Source: Acidimicrobiia bacterium
Lineage (GTDB): Bacteria; Actinomycetota; Acidimicrobiia; Spongiisociales; UBA5794
Direction of reading: 5' to 3'
Length of the DNA stretch: 17,847 nucleotides
Assembly (NCBI GenBank): GCA_030618675.1
Contig: JAUXCV010000011.1
Span: 1-17,847, forward strand
A program made the position numbers and the translations under genes. The stretch's first letter is position 1. Each line of letters opens with the position of its first letter. Shown here in pieces: positions 1 to 7,225 of this stretch. The notes under the pieces were generated by a model, which ran no database searches, was not told the DNA's origin, and saw only the letters and a program-made list of their open reading frames with translations.

Positions 1-1232
1 CCGAGGCCGGATCCCGGCATCGACCGTGCCGAAGCCGATCGATAGAACCGATCGAACACGTGATCGAGATCTGCCTCGTCGATTCCCGGGCCGTGGTCCC
101 GAACGGAGACGCGTCCGTCGGCCACGGTGACCTCGATCTCCCCACCGTCAGCGCCCCACTTCAGAGCGTTGTCAAGGAGATTGTCGATCGCTCGGGCCAG
201 GGCGACCGCTCGACCCTGCACGGGGCTTCTTTCCGAGGAAACATCGATGCGAAGGCTGGTTCGCCGTATGGCTCGCTCGACGGACCGCTCGACGATGTCG
301 TCGAGGGACAACTCCTCGATCGGCTCCTCGGTGTATCGATCGGACGCGACATCCACCACCTCGCCAACGAGAACTGAGAGGTCCTTCACTTCCGCTTCAG
401 CGGCCGCGATCAGTTCGGACCGCTGGTCGTCGCTCAGGTTCTTCGTCCGGCCGAGGAGTTCGATGTTGGTGCGAAGCGCCGTGAGCGGAGTACGTAGTTC
501 GTGCCCGGCATCACGAACGAGTCGCTGTTGTTGAGTCCGGCTCTCTTCGAGAGCGGACAACATGGCGTTGAAGTTGCGGGCAAGTCGACCAACTTCGTCG
601 TTCGTCCCAACTTCGATCCTGGCCGCCAGGTCCTGCGTCTCTGCCACGTGCTCCGCGGCTTCGGCCAGATCATCGATGGGCTTGAGGGCGCTACGCGCTA
701 CAAGCAACCCGGCCCCGGCGGCGAGAAGGACTCCGACCAGTCCGATGAAGGAGAGAGCGATCGCGAGGCCCGCGAGTGTGGCGTCCACCTCAGTAAGCGG
801 CCTTGCCATCTGGACGAGACCGAGCGGGTCGGATATGAAGGTGATCATTCGCACGTGGACGCCGTCGACGTCTTCGTCGGAGAGAACCGCCAGGTTCAGT
901 TCAACGTCCACCTCGGTGATCGGAAGGAACGCCTGCCCTTCAGGAATCAAGATCTCCCCGGACGGCAGAATCACCTGGTAGTAAACGGTGTCGAACGACG
1001 GTCCCCTACCACCGAGGAGACCAATCGGCGGACGCATTGCCCCTTCCGAGCCCACGATGCCGTGAGGATCGTCGGCAAGGGCCTGAATGACCAATGCCCG
1101 CTCTACCAGGCTCTCATCGATCTCCGACCGGAGCTCCCGGCGCGCCAGGAGGAACGCCGCCGCCGACACGAGCACCACTGCGACGGCCACCGCCACTGCC
1201 GCCATGAGAACGATCCTGGTCCTGAGCTTCAC
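1..1232 (-). CDS. Sensor histidine kinase (C-terminus cut by window edge)
   Basis: This is a membrane histidine kinase that autophosphorylates and passes phosphate to the response regulator encoded 19 bp upstream. About 410 residues are visible. They comprise an N-terminal membrane helix (about 7-29), an extracytoplasmic sensor region (about 30-148), a second helix (about 150-175), a HAMP linker, and a HisKA dimerisation helix with the H-box GHELRTPL. The phospho-acceptor is His244. The ATPase domain follows, with N-box DNLLDNA (350-356), G1 DHGPGI, F-box VFDRFYRS and the start of the G2 box GSGLG at the left edge, so only the last few dozen residues are missing. The start is GTG at 1232, with GAGGAG a few bases upstream. 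The architecture resembles MprB/PrrB-type actinobacterial kinases. The stimulus cannot be read from the sequence; the sensor region has no recognised fold. Confidence 0.95.
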   Translation of the reverse strand, partial: MKLRTRIVLMAAVAVAVAVVLVSAAAFLLARRELRSEIDESLVERALVIQALADDPHGIVGSEGAMRPPIGLLGGRGPSFDTVYYQVILPSGEILIPEGQAFLPITEVDVELNLAVLSDEDVDGVHVRMITFISDPLGLVQMARPLTEVDATLAGLAIALSFIGLVGVLLAAGAGLLVARSALKPIDDLAEAAEHVAETQDLAARIEVGTNDEVGRLARNFNAMLSALEESRTQQQRLVRDAGHELRTPLTALRTNIELLGRTKNLSDDQRSELIAAAEAEVKDLSVLVGEVVDVASDRYTEEPIEELSLDDIVERSVERAIRRTSLRIDVSSERSPVQGRAVALARAIDNLLDNALKWGADGGEIEVTVADGRVSVRDHGPGIDEADLDHVFDRFYRSASARSMPGSGL

Positions 1233-1251
1233 GAGAACTCCTCGCTCCGCA

Positions 1252-1935
1252 CTACGACTCGTCGCGCAGCGTGTAGCCGACGCCTCGAACGGTGTGAATC
1301 AATCGGGATCGACCTGCATCTTCGGTCTTCCTTCTGAGGTATCCGACGTACACGTCGAGCGAGTTGGAGGAGGTCTCGAAGTCGAAACCCCAAACCTCGC
1401 GATAGATCTGATCGCGTGTGGCCACACGTCCGCCGGTCCGGAGAAGAACTTCGAGCAGATCGAATTCGGTCTTCGTGAGAAGGATGGACTCACCGGATCG
1501 CGTCACAGATCGAGTGCCGAGATTCATCTCGAGATCTGCGAACGACAGAACCTCCGAGACGTCGCCGGCCGATCGTCGAAGAAGAGCACGAATCCGTGCG
1601 AGCAGTTCCTCAAGAGCGAAAGGTTTCGCCAGGTAGTCGTCGGCTCCTGCGTCGAGTCCATCCACACGGTCAGAGACTTCGGTGAGTGCCGTGAGCATCA
1701 GCACCGGAGTCTCATCGCCTTTCGCTCTGAGTCGCCGGCACATCTCGAGACCATCGACAAACGGCATCATGACATCAAGCACGATCACGTCGGGTGGGCG
1801 CTCGGTGATCGCTTCGAGACCACGCCCACCGTCGGTCGCTGTAGCGACGTCGTACCCCTCGTATGACAGAGCACGCGTCAACGCAGCCCGAACGTCCGGG
1901 TCGTCTTCAACAATGAGTACCTTGGCCATCTCCAT
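1252..1935 (-). CDS. OmpR/PhoB-family response regulator
   Basis: This is a DNA-binding response regulator paired with the downstream kinase. Numbered from the chosen start, it has the receiver-domain acidic pair EDD near residue 10, phospho-acceptor Asp54 in VIVLDVMMP, Thr82 and Lys104 (AKPF). A winged-helix output domain (about 130-225) contains the LTKTEFDLL and VRGVGY motifs typical of OmpR/PhoB proteins. Three in-frame starts are possible: GTG 1941, ATG 1935 and ATG 1929. None has a well-spaced Shine-Dalgarno. ATG 1935 is preferred because TATCTT lies 7 nt upstream, as in a leaderless transcript; ATG 1929 would give the conventional MAKVLIVEDD start. The gene is transcribed divergently from the lipoprotein/exporter operon at 2207, which makes that operon (and its own promoter) the likely targets. 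MprA/PrrA-like by architecture; the exact orthology is not settled. Confidence 0.95.
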   Translation of the reverse strand: MEMAKVLIVEDDPDVRAALTRALSYEGYDVATATDGGRGLEAITERPPDVIVLDVMMPFVDGLEMCRRLRAKGDETPVLMLTALTEVSDRVDGLDAGADDYLAKPFALEELLARIRALLRRSAGDVSEVLSFADLEMNLGTRSVTRSGESILLTKTEFDLLEVLLRTGGRVATRDQIYREVWGFDFETSSNSLDVYVGYLRRKTEDAGRSRLIHTVRGVGYTLRDES

Positions 1936-1942
1936 GGGCACA

Positions 1943-1948
1943 AAGATA
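1943..1948 (-). promoter_or_regulatory. Putative -10 box for leaderless response-regulator transcript
   Basis: On the minus strand TATCTT is followed by 7 nt and then ATG (1935). No Shine-Dalgarno and no clear -35 hexamer are visible. The same TANNNT-to-start spacing occurs at the other starts in this window that lack a ribosome binding site. Confidence 0.45.
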
Positions 1949-2004
1949 AGCCGGATGTCTGAGAACGGGGTGAATCGAGGCTAAGAGAGAAGTGAGAGTG
2001 TGCT

Positions 2005-2108
2005 CGAGTAGCCGAGTAGCCGAGTCGGCCGGGAACCCCGAACCACCAACCGATCGGGGATTGCCCTCTCCTCTACTCAGCTACTCCGCTACTCCGCTAC
2101 TCATTCCT
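2005..2108. repeat. Octamer repeat array with inverted arm (GAGTAGC-N family), locus 1
   Basis: The left arm has CGAGTAGC at 2005 and 2013 and a partial third copy at 2021. The right arm carries the reverse complement as TCAGCTAC, TCCGCTAC and TCCGCTAC at 2077, 2085 and 2093. All these starts share one 8-nt phase. Between the arms, CCCCGA (2036-2041) and TCGGGG (2054-2059) form a 6-bp inverted repeat with a 12-nt loop. The whole could fold into a long imperfect hairpin. It fills much of the 271-bp divergent gap between the response regulator and the lipoprotein operon, which otherwise holds only promoter-like sequence. No T-run follows, so it is not an ordinary terminator. Confidence 0.85.
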
Positions 2109-2157
2109 TCTCAGCAACTTCTTAGCTGCCACTCAGACGTGACACAGGTTTGTCTGA

Positions 2158-2185
2158 TTGACTTGCGGTCAGAACTTGAGATGTT
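2158..2185 (+). promoter_or_regulatory. Weak candidate promoter of the lipoprotein/exporter operon
   Basis: TTGACT (2158-2163) matches five of six bases of the -35 consensus. GATGTT lies 16 bp downstream at 2180-2185 as a poor -10. A TGAC-N5-GTCA dyad (2159-2171) overlaps the -35 element and could be an operator, for instance for the divergent response regulator. This is based on pattern only. Confidence 0.3.
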
Positions 2186-2206
2186 CCAAATCGATTGGAG
2201 ATTGAA

Positions 2207-2794
2207 ATGAGACGCACCATCATCATTCCGTTGCTGCTTGCCTTCGGCTTGTTCGCCGCTGCGTGCAGCGGCACCGACTCGGATGCGGGCGTCGCTTCGC
2301 TCGAAAGCGACACCCAGAGCGAGCAAACGCAGGAAGCCGATTCCGATTCGGTCTCGCAGGAAGAAGCCGTGATGGCATTCACAGTCTGTCTGCGCGATGA
2401 AGGACTGGACGTCGACGACCCGATCGTCGACGATCAGGGCAATCTACGTCCCCCACGTATCCGCGACATCGAGAGTGTCGACCACGAGGTCGCCGAAGTC
2501 GCGTTCGAATCGTGCGGCGAGTATCTCGAAGATGTGACGTTCGGCCTCGAGTCGGAGGATCGAACCGAACGAGAAGACGAACTCCTCGCTTTCGCTGCGT
2601 GTGTCCGCGAGAACGGCTACGACATGCCCGACCCGGATTTCTCCACACCCCGAACACCGGGACAGGGCGGCGGCGGACCGTTCGGAGGTCTCGATAGAGA
2701 AGATCCTGCGTTCCAAACTGCCCTCGCCGCATGCAGTGACATCTTCGGTGCGGGTGCTCCGATCCCCGGAACCGGTGGCGGAGGACAGGGCTGA
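2207..2794 (+). CDS. Exporter-linked lipoprotein with duplicated Cys motif
   Basis: This 195-residue secreted lipoprotein is the first gene of the exporter operon. A hydrophobic signal peptide ends in FAAAC, with Cys20 as the lipidated residue, followed by an acidic Ser/Asp/Gln-rich linker (about 21-52). The mature part contains two related units. Unit 1 has F-x2-C61-L-R-D-E-G...DP (58-72) and closes at Cys103. Unit 2 has F-x2-C132-V-R-E-N-G...DPDF (129-145) and closes at Cys176. The four cysteines suggest two disulfides outside the membrane. The tail is rich in Gly and Pro. Start ATG 2207 is chosen because GGAG (2197-2200) lies 7 nt before it; an upstream TTG at 2195 would overlap that site. 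The stop overlaps the next start by 1 bp. To my knowledge, actinobacterial proteins with this C-x-RENG...DP motif recur beside such exporters, without an established function; a role as exporter accessory or sensor is inference. Confidence 0.88.
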   Translation: MRRTIIIPLLLAFGLFAAACSGTDSDAGVASLESDTQSEQTQEADSDSVSQEEAVMAFTVCLRDEGLDVDDPIVDDQGNLRPPRIRDIESVDHEVAEVAFESCGEYLEDVTFGLESEDRTEREDELLAFAACVRENGYDMPDPDFSTPRTPGQGGGGPFGGLDREDPAFQTALAACSDIFGAGAPIPGTGGGGQG

Positions 2795-4386
2795 TGTCCG
2801 ACGAGGAGAGCCAGAACCCAAGCGAAGCTGTTGGCCCGGAGCCGGCGGAAGAGCCTCTCACCAACGATTCGATCGAGCCGTCTGCGAAGCCCTGGTGGCG
2901 CCGCGCCTCAACCTGGATCGTCGGTGTGGCGGTCATCATCGCCGGCGCTGCCGGCGCCTGGCTGGTCATGGGGAACGATTCATCGACGACCACCAGCACC
3001 GTGGCGGCACTGAAGTTCGCCGAAGTAGAACGAACGGCGCTCGAAGACGTCACTACGCTCGACGGAACCCTCGGCTTCGTCGCCGGCGATCCGCTCGTGT
3101 ACGCCGGTTCACCGGACGGGATCGTCACGATCACCGCAGGTGCGCCGGGGACTATCACATCACTGACCGATGAGGGGACGACCGTAGAAGAAGGCGAGAT
3201 CCTCTATACGAGGGATGAACAGCCGGTGATCGTGTTCTACGGTGAGATCCCTGCCTATCGGACGCTCAACACACGTACGACCGACGGCACCGACGTCCTC
3301 CAACTCGAAGAGGCCCTCACGCGCCTCGGTTACAACGAGGATGAGGACTTCGATCTGGACGGAGACTTCACGTACTCAACGAAAGAGGCCATTGACGTGC
3401 TTCAGGAGGATCTCGGCATCGACGAGACGGGCGCTCTCCAATACGGATCGTACGTCTTCGTCGACGGTCCCATCTTCGTAGCCGAAACGCTGATCGACAT
3501 CGGATCATCGGTCAATACCGGAACCCCCGTCATCGCCACGTCCACCGTACCGGGGGGAACGGTCACCACCGTCGCAAGTGAGGGGGACCTGCTCGACCAC
3601 GGAGACACGCTGTTCGTCGTCGAGGGAGACCCCGTGACTCTGTTCGTCACCGACGTTCCGTTCTACAGAACGCTCGCTATCGATTCAGTAGGCGACGACG
3701 TTCGCGTCCTCGAGGAAGCCCTCGCGATCTTCGGATTCGACGCCGATGGGGCACTCGTCGTAGACGATGTCTTCGACGAGGCGAGCGCGGACGCACTCGT
3801 CGCATGGCAAGCCTCCATCGGCGCTCCGGTTGATGGCGTTCTCAATATCGGCGAGATCATGGTCACCGAAGACCCCATCCGCATCGCAGCTTCCCATATC
3901 AGCATCGGGAGCAACGTCACCCCCGGAACGCCGATCTACACGCCGTCGACGTCGACGTCGGTCGTTTCGGTACGGCTACCGGCGGACGATCAAGAACTCA
4001 TCGTTGCCGGCGATTCCGTCACGGTTGTGATGCCGAACGGTGACGACGAACCGGCATCTGTTACGACGGTTGGGAATATCGCGATCCGCAGCCAGGAATT
4101 CGGAACGTACTTCGAGGTTGAGATCACCCTCGATCGTCAGGGCGCAGCCACAGGCCTCGACGAGGCTCCGGTCGACGTCGAAGCGATCAACGATCGAGTA
4201 GAGGGTGTTCTCGTCGTTCCCGTCACCGCACTGCTGGCTCTGGGCGAGGGTGGTTACGCCGTCCAGATCGACGCGGGCAACGGCCAGACCCGCCTCATCG
4301 GCGTCGAGGCCGGCATGTACGCAGACGGTTCGGTGGAGGTCACCTCAAGCGAACTCGAACCCGGCATGAAGGTCGTCATTCCATGA
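2794..4386 (+). CDS. Membrane-fusion adaptor with two peptidoglycan-binding domains
   Basis: This 530-residue MacA/HlyD-like periplasmic adaptor probably links the ABC exporter encoded next to the cell wall. An acidic cytoplasmic tail is followed by one membrane helix (about 40-59). The extracytoplasmic part alternates barrel or lipoyl-like segments with two peptidoglycan-binding (PG_binding_1-type) domains. These lie at about 156-218 and 290-350; each begins after a Y-R-T-L segment and contains a V-L-x-L/E-E-A-L core. The repetition (EIPAYRTL and DVPFYRTL preceding each) points to an internal duplication of a barrel-plus-PGB module. The C-terminus has the VTALLALGEGGYAV and LEPGMKVVIP segments seen in adaptor proteins. 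Start ATG 2794 overlaps the lipoprotein stop and is preceded by GGAGG. The gene overlaps the ATPase gene by 4 bp, indicating translational coupling. Confidence 0.92.
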   Translation: MSDEESQNPSEAVGPEPAEEPLTNDSIEPSAKPWWRRASTWIVGVAVIIAGAAGAWLVMGNDSSTTTSTVAALKFAEVERTALEDVTTLDGTLGFVAGDPLVYAGSPDGIVTITAGAPGTITSLTDEGTTVEEGEILYTRDEQPVIVFYGEIPAYRTLNTRTTDGTDVLQLEEALTRLGYNEDEDFDLDGDFTYSTKEAIDVLQEDLGIDETGALQYGSYVFVDGPIFVAETLIDIGSSVNTGTPVIATSTVPGGTVTTVASEGDLLDHGDTLFVVEGDPVTLFVTDVPFYRTLAIDSVGDDVRVLEEALAIFGFDADGALVVDDVFDEASADALVAWQASIGAPVDGVLNIGEIMVTEDPIRIAASHISIGSNVTPGTPIYTPSTSTSVVSVRLPADDQELIVAGDSVTVVMPNGDDEPASVTTVGNIAIRSQEFGTYFEVEITLDRQGAATGLDEAPVDVEAINDRVEGVLVVPVTALLALGEGGYAVQIDAGNGQTRLIGVEAGMYADGSVEVTSSELEPGMKVVIP

Positions 4387-5135
4387 GTCCCGCTGCATCA
4401 CTATCGGCACCCGCGACAGCGGCGCCGGCCGACGAGCGCACGGTGCTCGCCCTCTCGAATGTGACGAAAACCTATCCCGGCACCCCGCCGGTGCACGCCA
4501 TTCGTGGCGTTGATCTCGACATCCGATCGGGCGAGTTGGTGGCCATCGTAGGACCCTCAGGATCGGGCAAGTCGACACTGCTGCACGTGATCGGCACGCT
4601 CGATCGCGCGACGTCGGGAACGGTCTCGGTCGCCGGATACGACGTTGACGATCTCAACGACAAACAACTCTCATCACTACGTTCCCGGCACATCGGGTTC
4701 GTGTTCCAGCAGTTCTTCCTCCTCGCCGGAGAGACGGCACTGGACAACGTGGCCGATGGGCTCCTCTACACCGGCATGCCCTTGAGCCGCCGGAGAGTCC
4801 TGGCGGAGCACGCCCTGGACCAGGTGGGACTGGCCCACCGGACGAGCCACGAGGCGACCAAGCTCTCCGGAGGTGAACGACAGCGCGTCGCGATCGCCCG
4901 GGCGCTGATCGGATCACCCGACATCATCCTTGCAGACGAGCCGACCGGCAACCTCGACAGCAAGTCCGGCGAAGACGTCGTCCGCCTTATCGAAAGTCTC
5001 AACGCGGACGGCACAACGATCGTCGTCATCACCCACGACCACCAGATCGCATCCCGTTTCCCGCGCCGGGTCTCTCTTCTCGACGGTGAGATCGTCGAGG
5101 ACATCCGGATCGCCGTGTCGGGAGACCCGCGATGA
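4383..5135 (+). CDS. ABC transporter ATP-binding protein (MacB/LolD type)
   Basis: This 250-residue ATPase powers the exporter formed with the downstream permease. Visible motifs are Walker A GPSGSGKST (57-65), the Q-loop at FQQ (108-110), signature LSGGERQRVAIARAL (161-175), Walker B IILADEPTGNLD (181-192) and the switch histidine His218 in VITHDH. The wording of the signature and Walker B regions is characteristic of the MacB/LolD/FtsE branch, which drives mechanical transmission rather than membrane passage of a hydrophobic substrate. The first 20 residues are Ala/Pro-rich and probably disordered. The start overlaps the adaptor stop in an ATGA junction, and the stop overlaps the permease start in the same way. 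Substrate unknown; peptide antibiotics, siderophores or lipoprotein-like molecules are known cargo of relatives. Confidence 0.96.
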   Translation: MSPAASLSAPATAAPADERTVLALSNVTKTYPGTPPVHAIRGVDLDIRSGELVAIVGPSGSGKSTLLHVIGTLDRATSGTVSVAGYDVDDLNDKQLSSLRSRHIGFVFQQFFLLAGETALDNVADGLLYTGMPLSRRRVLAEHALDQVGLAHRTSHEATKLSGGERQRVAIARALIGSPDIILADEPTGNLDSKSGEDVVRLIESLNADGTTIVVITHDHQIASRFPRRVSLLDGEIVEDIRIAVSGDPR

Positions 5136-6331
5136 AAGCTTCCCTCGAACCATCTCGTCTCGCTCCCGCCGACATGATGAGGGCTTCTCTCATCGGTCTG
5201 AGAACCCGCCGTCTGCGCTCGATTCTCTCGGGCCTGGGAATCGTTATCGGTATCGCGGCGATGGTCGGGGTCCTCGGCCTGTCTGAATCCTCCAAGTCAG
5301 AGCTTCTCGCGCAGCTTGACCAGTTGGGGACGAACATGCTGCGAATCGAAGCCGGTTCCGGAATCGGGATCGGGACCGGTGAGCTCCCTGAAGATTCAAC
5401 CGTGATGGTCTCGCGCGTCGGTCCCGTCGAACAGGTCGCTTCGATCAGTGAGACGGGAGCGAGCGTGTACCGCACCGACCTCGTCCCAGAAGGACAGACC
5501 GGAGGTATCACGGTCAAGGCCGTTGACGCCAATCTGCTCGCAACGCTGCAGGGCCGGATGGAATCCGGGATCTTCCTCGATGAAGCGGCCACCGATCTTC
5601 CGGTCGTGGTGCTCGGTGCCGTCGCTGCCGAACGACTCGGAGTGACCGATGGCGCCGGCGGCACCGTCGTGTGGCTCGGGGATGACTGGTTCTCCGTCGT
5701 AGGCGTCATGGATACGCTCGATCTCTCCCCTGATCTTGATCGAGCCGCCCTTGTGAGCTACTCCACGGCCGACGAATTCCTTGATCACGGCGGCGTGCCC
5801 AGCACGATCTACGTCAGAAGCGATCCGGACAACATCGATGTCGTCCGCTCGGTGCTGCCGGCGACGGTCAACCCGGAGAGTCCCGACGAAGTCGAGGTGA
5901 CCCGACCGTCCGACGCACTCGAGGCGAAAGAGGCCGCAGACCAGGCGTTCACGAATCTCCTCCTCGGCCTCGGTGCCGTGGCTCTCCTCGTCGGTGGTGT
6001 CGGGATCGCGAACGTGATGGTGATCTCCGTGCTCGAACGACGTGGCGAGATCGGACTCCGTCGTGCCCTCGGCGCGACCAAAGGCCACATCTCGATCCAG
6101 TTCCTCGGCGAGTCCCTCATCCTCGCGACGCTCGGCGGACTCGGCGGCGTTGCTCTCGGTGGCGCGGTCACAGCGGTATACGCGTGGTCGCAGGGTTGGG
6201 ACGTTCTGATCCCGACCGTTGCGATCGTCGGAGGGATGGCCGCCGCGCTCATCATCGGTGTGATCGCAGGTCTCTACCCGGCGATGCGTGCAGCACGCGT
6301 CAGCCCCACTGAAGCGCTCCGGACGCTGTAG
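5132..6331 (+). CDS. MacB-type ABC transporter permease
   Basis: This 399-residue membrane component pairs with the ATPase above. It shows the MacB layout: a cytoplasmic N-terminus, a first membrane helix (about 30-52), a large extracytoplasmic domain (about 55-270, MacB-PCD-like), and a C-terminal FtsX domain with three helices starting near residue 274. The FtsX domain carries the family words GGVGIANVM, ERRGEIGLRRALGAT and the C-terminal AARVSPTEALRTL. GGGAGA-like sequence before ATG 5132 and the 4-bp overlap with the ATPase gene support the start. In actinobacteria the ATPase and permease are usually separate proteins, as here, whereas in E. coli MacB they are fused. It would act as a homodimer with two ATPases and the adaptor. 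Confidence 0.95.
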   Translation: MKASLEPSRLAPADMMRASLIGLRTRRLRSILSGLGIVIGIAAMVGVLGLSESSKSELLAQLDQLGTNMLRIEAGSGIGIGTGELPEDSTVMVSRVGPVEQVASISETGASVYRTDLVPEGQTGGITVKAVDANLLATLQGRMESGIFLDEAATDLPVVVLGAVAAERLGVTDGAGGTVVWLGDDWFSVVGVMDTLDLSPDLDRAALVSYSTADEFLDHGGVPSTIYVRSDPDNIDVVRSVLPATVNPESPDEVEVTRPSDALEAKEAADQAFTNLLLGLGAVALLVGGVGIANVMVISVLERRGEIGLRRALGATKGHISIQFLGESLILATLGGLGGVALGGAVTAVYAWSQGWDVLIPTVAIVGGMAAALIIGVIAGLYPAMRAARVSPTEALRTL

Positions 6332-6334
6332 GGT
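6329..6334 (+). promoter_or_regulatory. Putative -10 box for leaderless SDR transcript
   Basis: TAGGGT lies 8 nt before the GTG start at 6343. Its first three bases are the stop codon of the permease gene. No Shine-Dalgarno is visible, so the dehydrogenase may be transcribed independently of the exporter operon. It could be a chance match. Confidence 0.35.
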
Positions 6335-6342
6335 GCCGCCCC

Positions 6343-7203
6343 GTGACTTGGAGTATCGAGGACCGGACCGTCGTCATCACCGGTGGCAACTCGGGGATCG
6401 GCTTCGCTACCGCCACCGAACTCGCCCGCCGGGGCGCCAACGTGGTGCTGACGGCCAGAAACCTGGAAAAGGGAAGAGCCGCGGCTGATCGAGTCGAAGC
6501 CGAGACCGGCAGGCCCGCCACGCCCATGGTCCTGGATCTCGCATCGTTCGCCTCGATACGATCGTTCGTCGATGAACTGACAGCAACAGATGGGCGTGCC
6601 GATGTTCTCGTGAACAACGCCGGGGTCTACATGGGTTCGAGACGCCTCACCGCCGACGGCTACGAGTGGACGATGGGTGTCAACCACCTCGGTCCGTTCC
6701 TGCTCACCTGCCTGTTGGCCTCCGACCCGGCGACCCTCCCCGACCGCATCATCAACGTCGCCTCCGAGATGCACCGCAGTGCGAAACGCGACCTCGCATT
6801 CAGCGAATTGGCGCCGGGCGGCCGCTACGGCGGATCGGAGGCGTACGCCCGATCGAAACTGGCCAACATCCTCTTCACGCGGGAACTTGCACGACGTCTC
6901 GAAGGGACGAACAGCACCACGTTCTCGCTCCATCCCGGAGTCGTCTCCACGCGCATCGCACAGGACGGCGACAGCAGGTTCGTTTCCCTCCTGTGGAAGG
7001 CCGGTTCCCGGTGGATGCGCACGCCGGAGGAAGGCGCCGCCACCTCCGTCTACCTCGCGACCGAACCCGGCATCGAGCAACACACGGGTGGCTACTTCAC
7101 GGATGAACGCCTCATCGAACCAAACTCCGCAGCGCTCCACGATGAAACGGCCGTCCGACTCTGGGATGAGAGCGCGTCCGCTACCGGCTGCCTCACCCCC
7201 TGA
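6343..7203 (+). CDS. Short-chain dehydrogenase/reductase (retinol-dehydrogenase-like)
   Basis: This 286-residue NAD(P)-dependent oxidoreductase has a Rossmann fold. The cofactor-binding motif is TGGNSGIG (13-20), with the NNAG motif at 91-94 and a catalytic tetrad of Asn114, Ser141, Tyr168 and Lys172 (YARSK). An Arg (ARN, 39) after the second strand favours NADP(H). Overall wording (GGNSGIGFATA, GVNHLGPFLLT, LHPGVVSTRI) resembles the retinol dehydrogenase/WW-domain-oxidoreductase-like SDR group; the true substrate cannot be inferred. The start is GTG 6343, 12 bp after the permease stop, without a ribosome binding site but with a possible leaderless -10. The gene precedes the flippase-like membrane protein by 22 bp. 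A functional link to the exporter is not evident. Confidence 0.93.
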   Translation: MTWSIEDRTVVITGGNSGIGFATATELARRGANVVLTARNLEKGRAAADRVEAETGRPATPMVLDLASFASIRSFVDELTATDGRADVLVNNAGVYMGSRRLTADGYEWTMGVNHLGPFLLTCLLASDPATLPDRIINVASEMHRSAKRDLAFSELAPGGRYGGSEAYARSKLANILFTRELARRLEGTNSTTFSLHPGVVSTRIAQDGDSRFVSLLWKAGSRWMRTPEEGAATSVYLATEPGIEQHTGGYFTDERLIEPNSAALHDETAVRLWDESASATGCLTP

Positions 7204-7211
7204 AGCGGCGG

Positions 7212-7217
7212 TACTGT
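7212..7217 (+). promoter_or_regulatory. Putative -10 box for leaderless flippase-like gene
   Basis: TACTGT is separated by 8 nt from ATG 7226. There is no Shine-Dalgarno in the 22-bp gap after the dehydrogenase stop and no clear -35. Confidence 0.4.
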
Positions 7218-7225
7218 ACGTCCCC

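Noticed and set aside
2005..2108. CRISPR array or intrinsic terminator at the octamer tract
   Set aside because: The units are only 8 bp with no spacers, and no T-run follows the stem. The tract lies between divergent starts, where a terminator is not expected.
3942..3966. GTCGAC-type microsatellite in the adaptor gene
   Set aside because: It is a short run explained by Thr/Ser codons in high-GC usage, in frame within a confident gene.
6677..7225. Upstream extension of the flippase-like frame within the SDR gene
   Set aside because: The extension is Arg/Ser/Pro-rich shadow sequence, and the membrane protein proper starts at ATG 7226.
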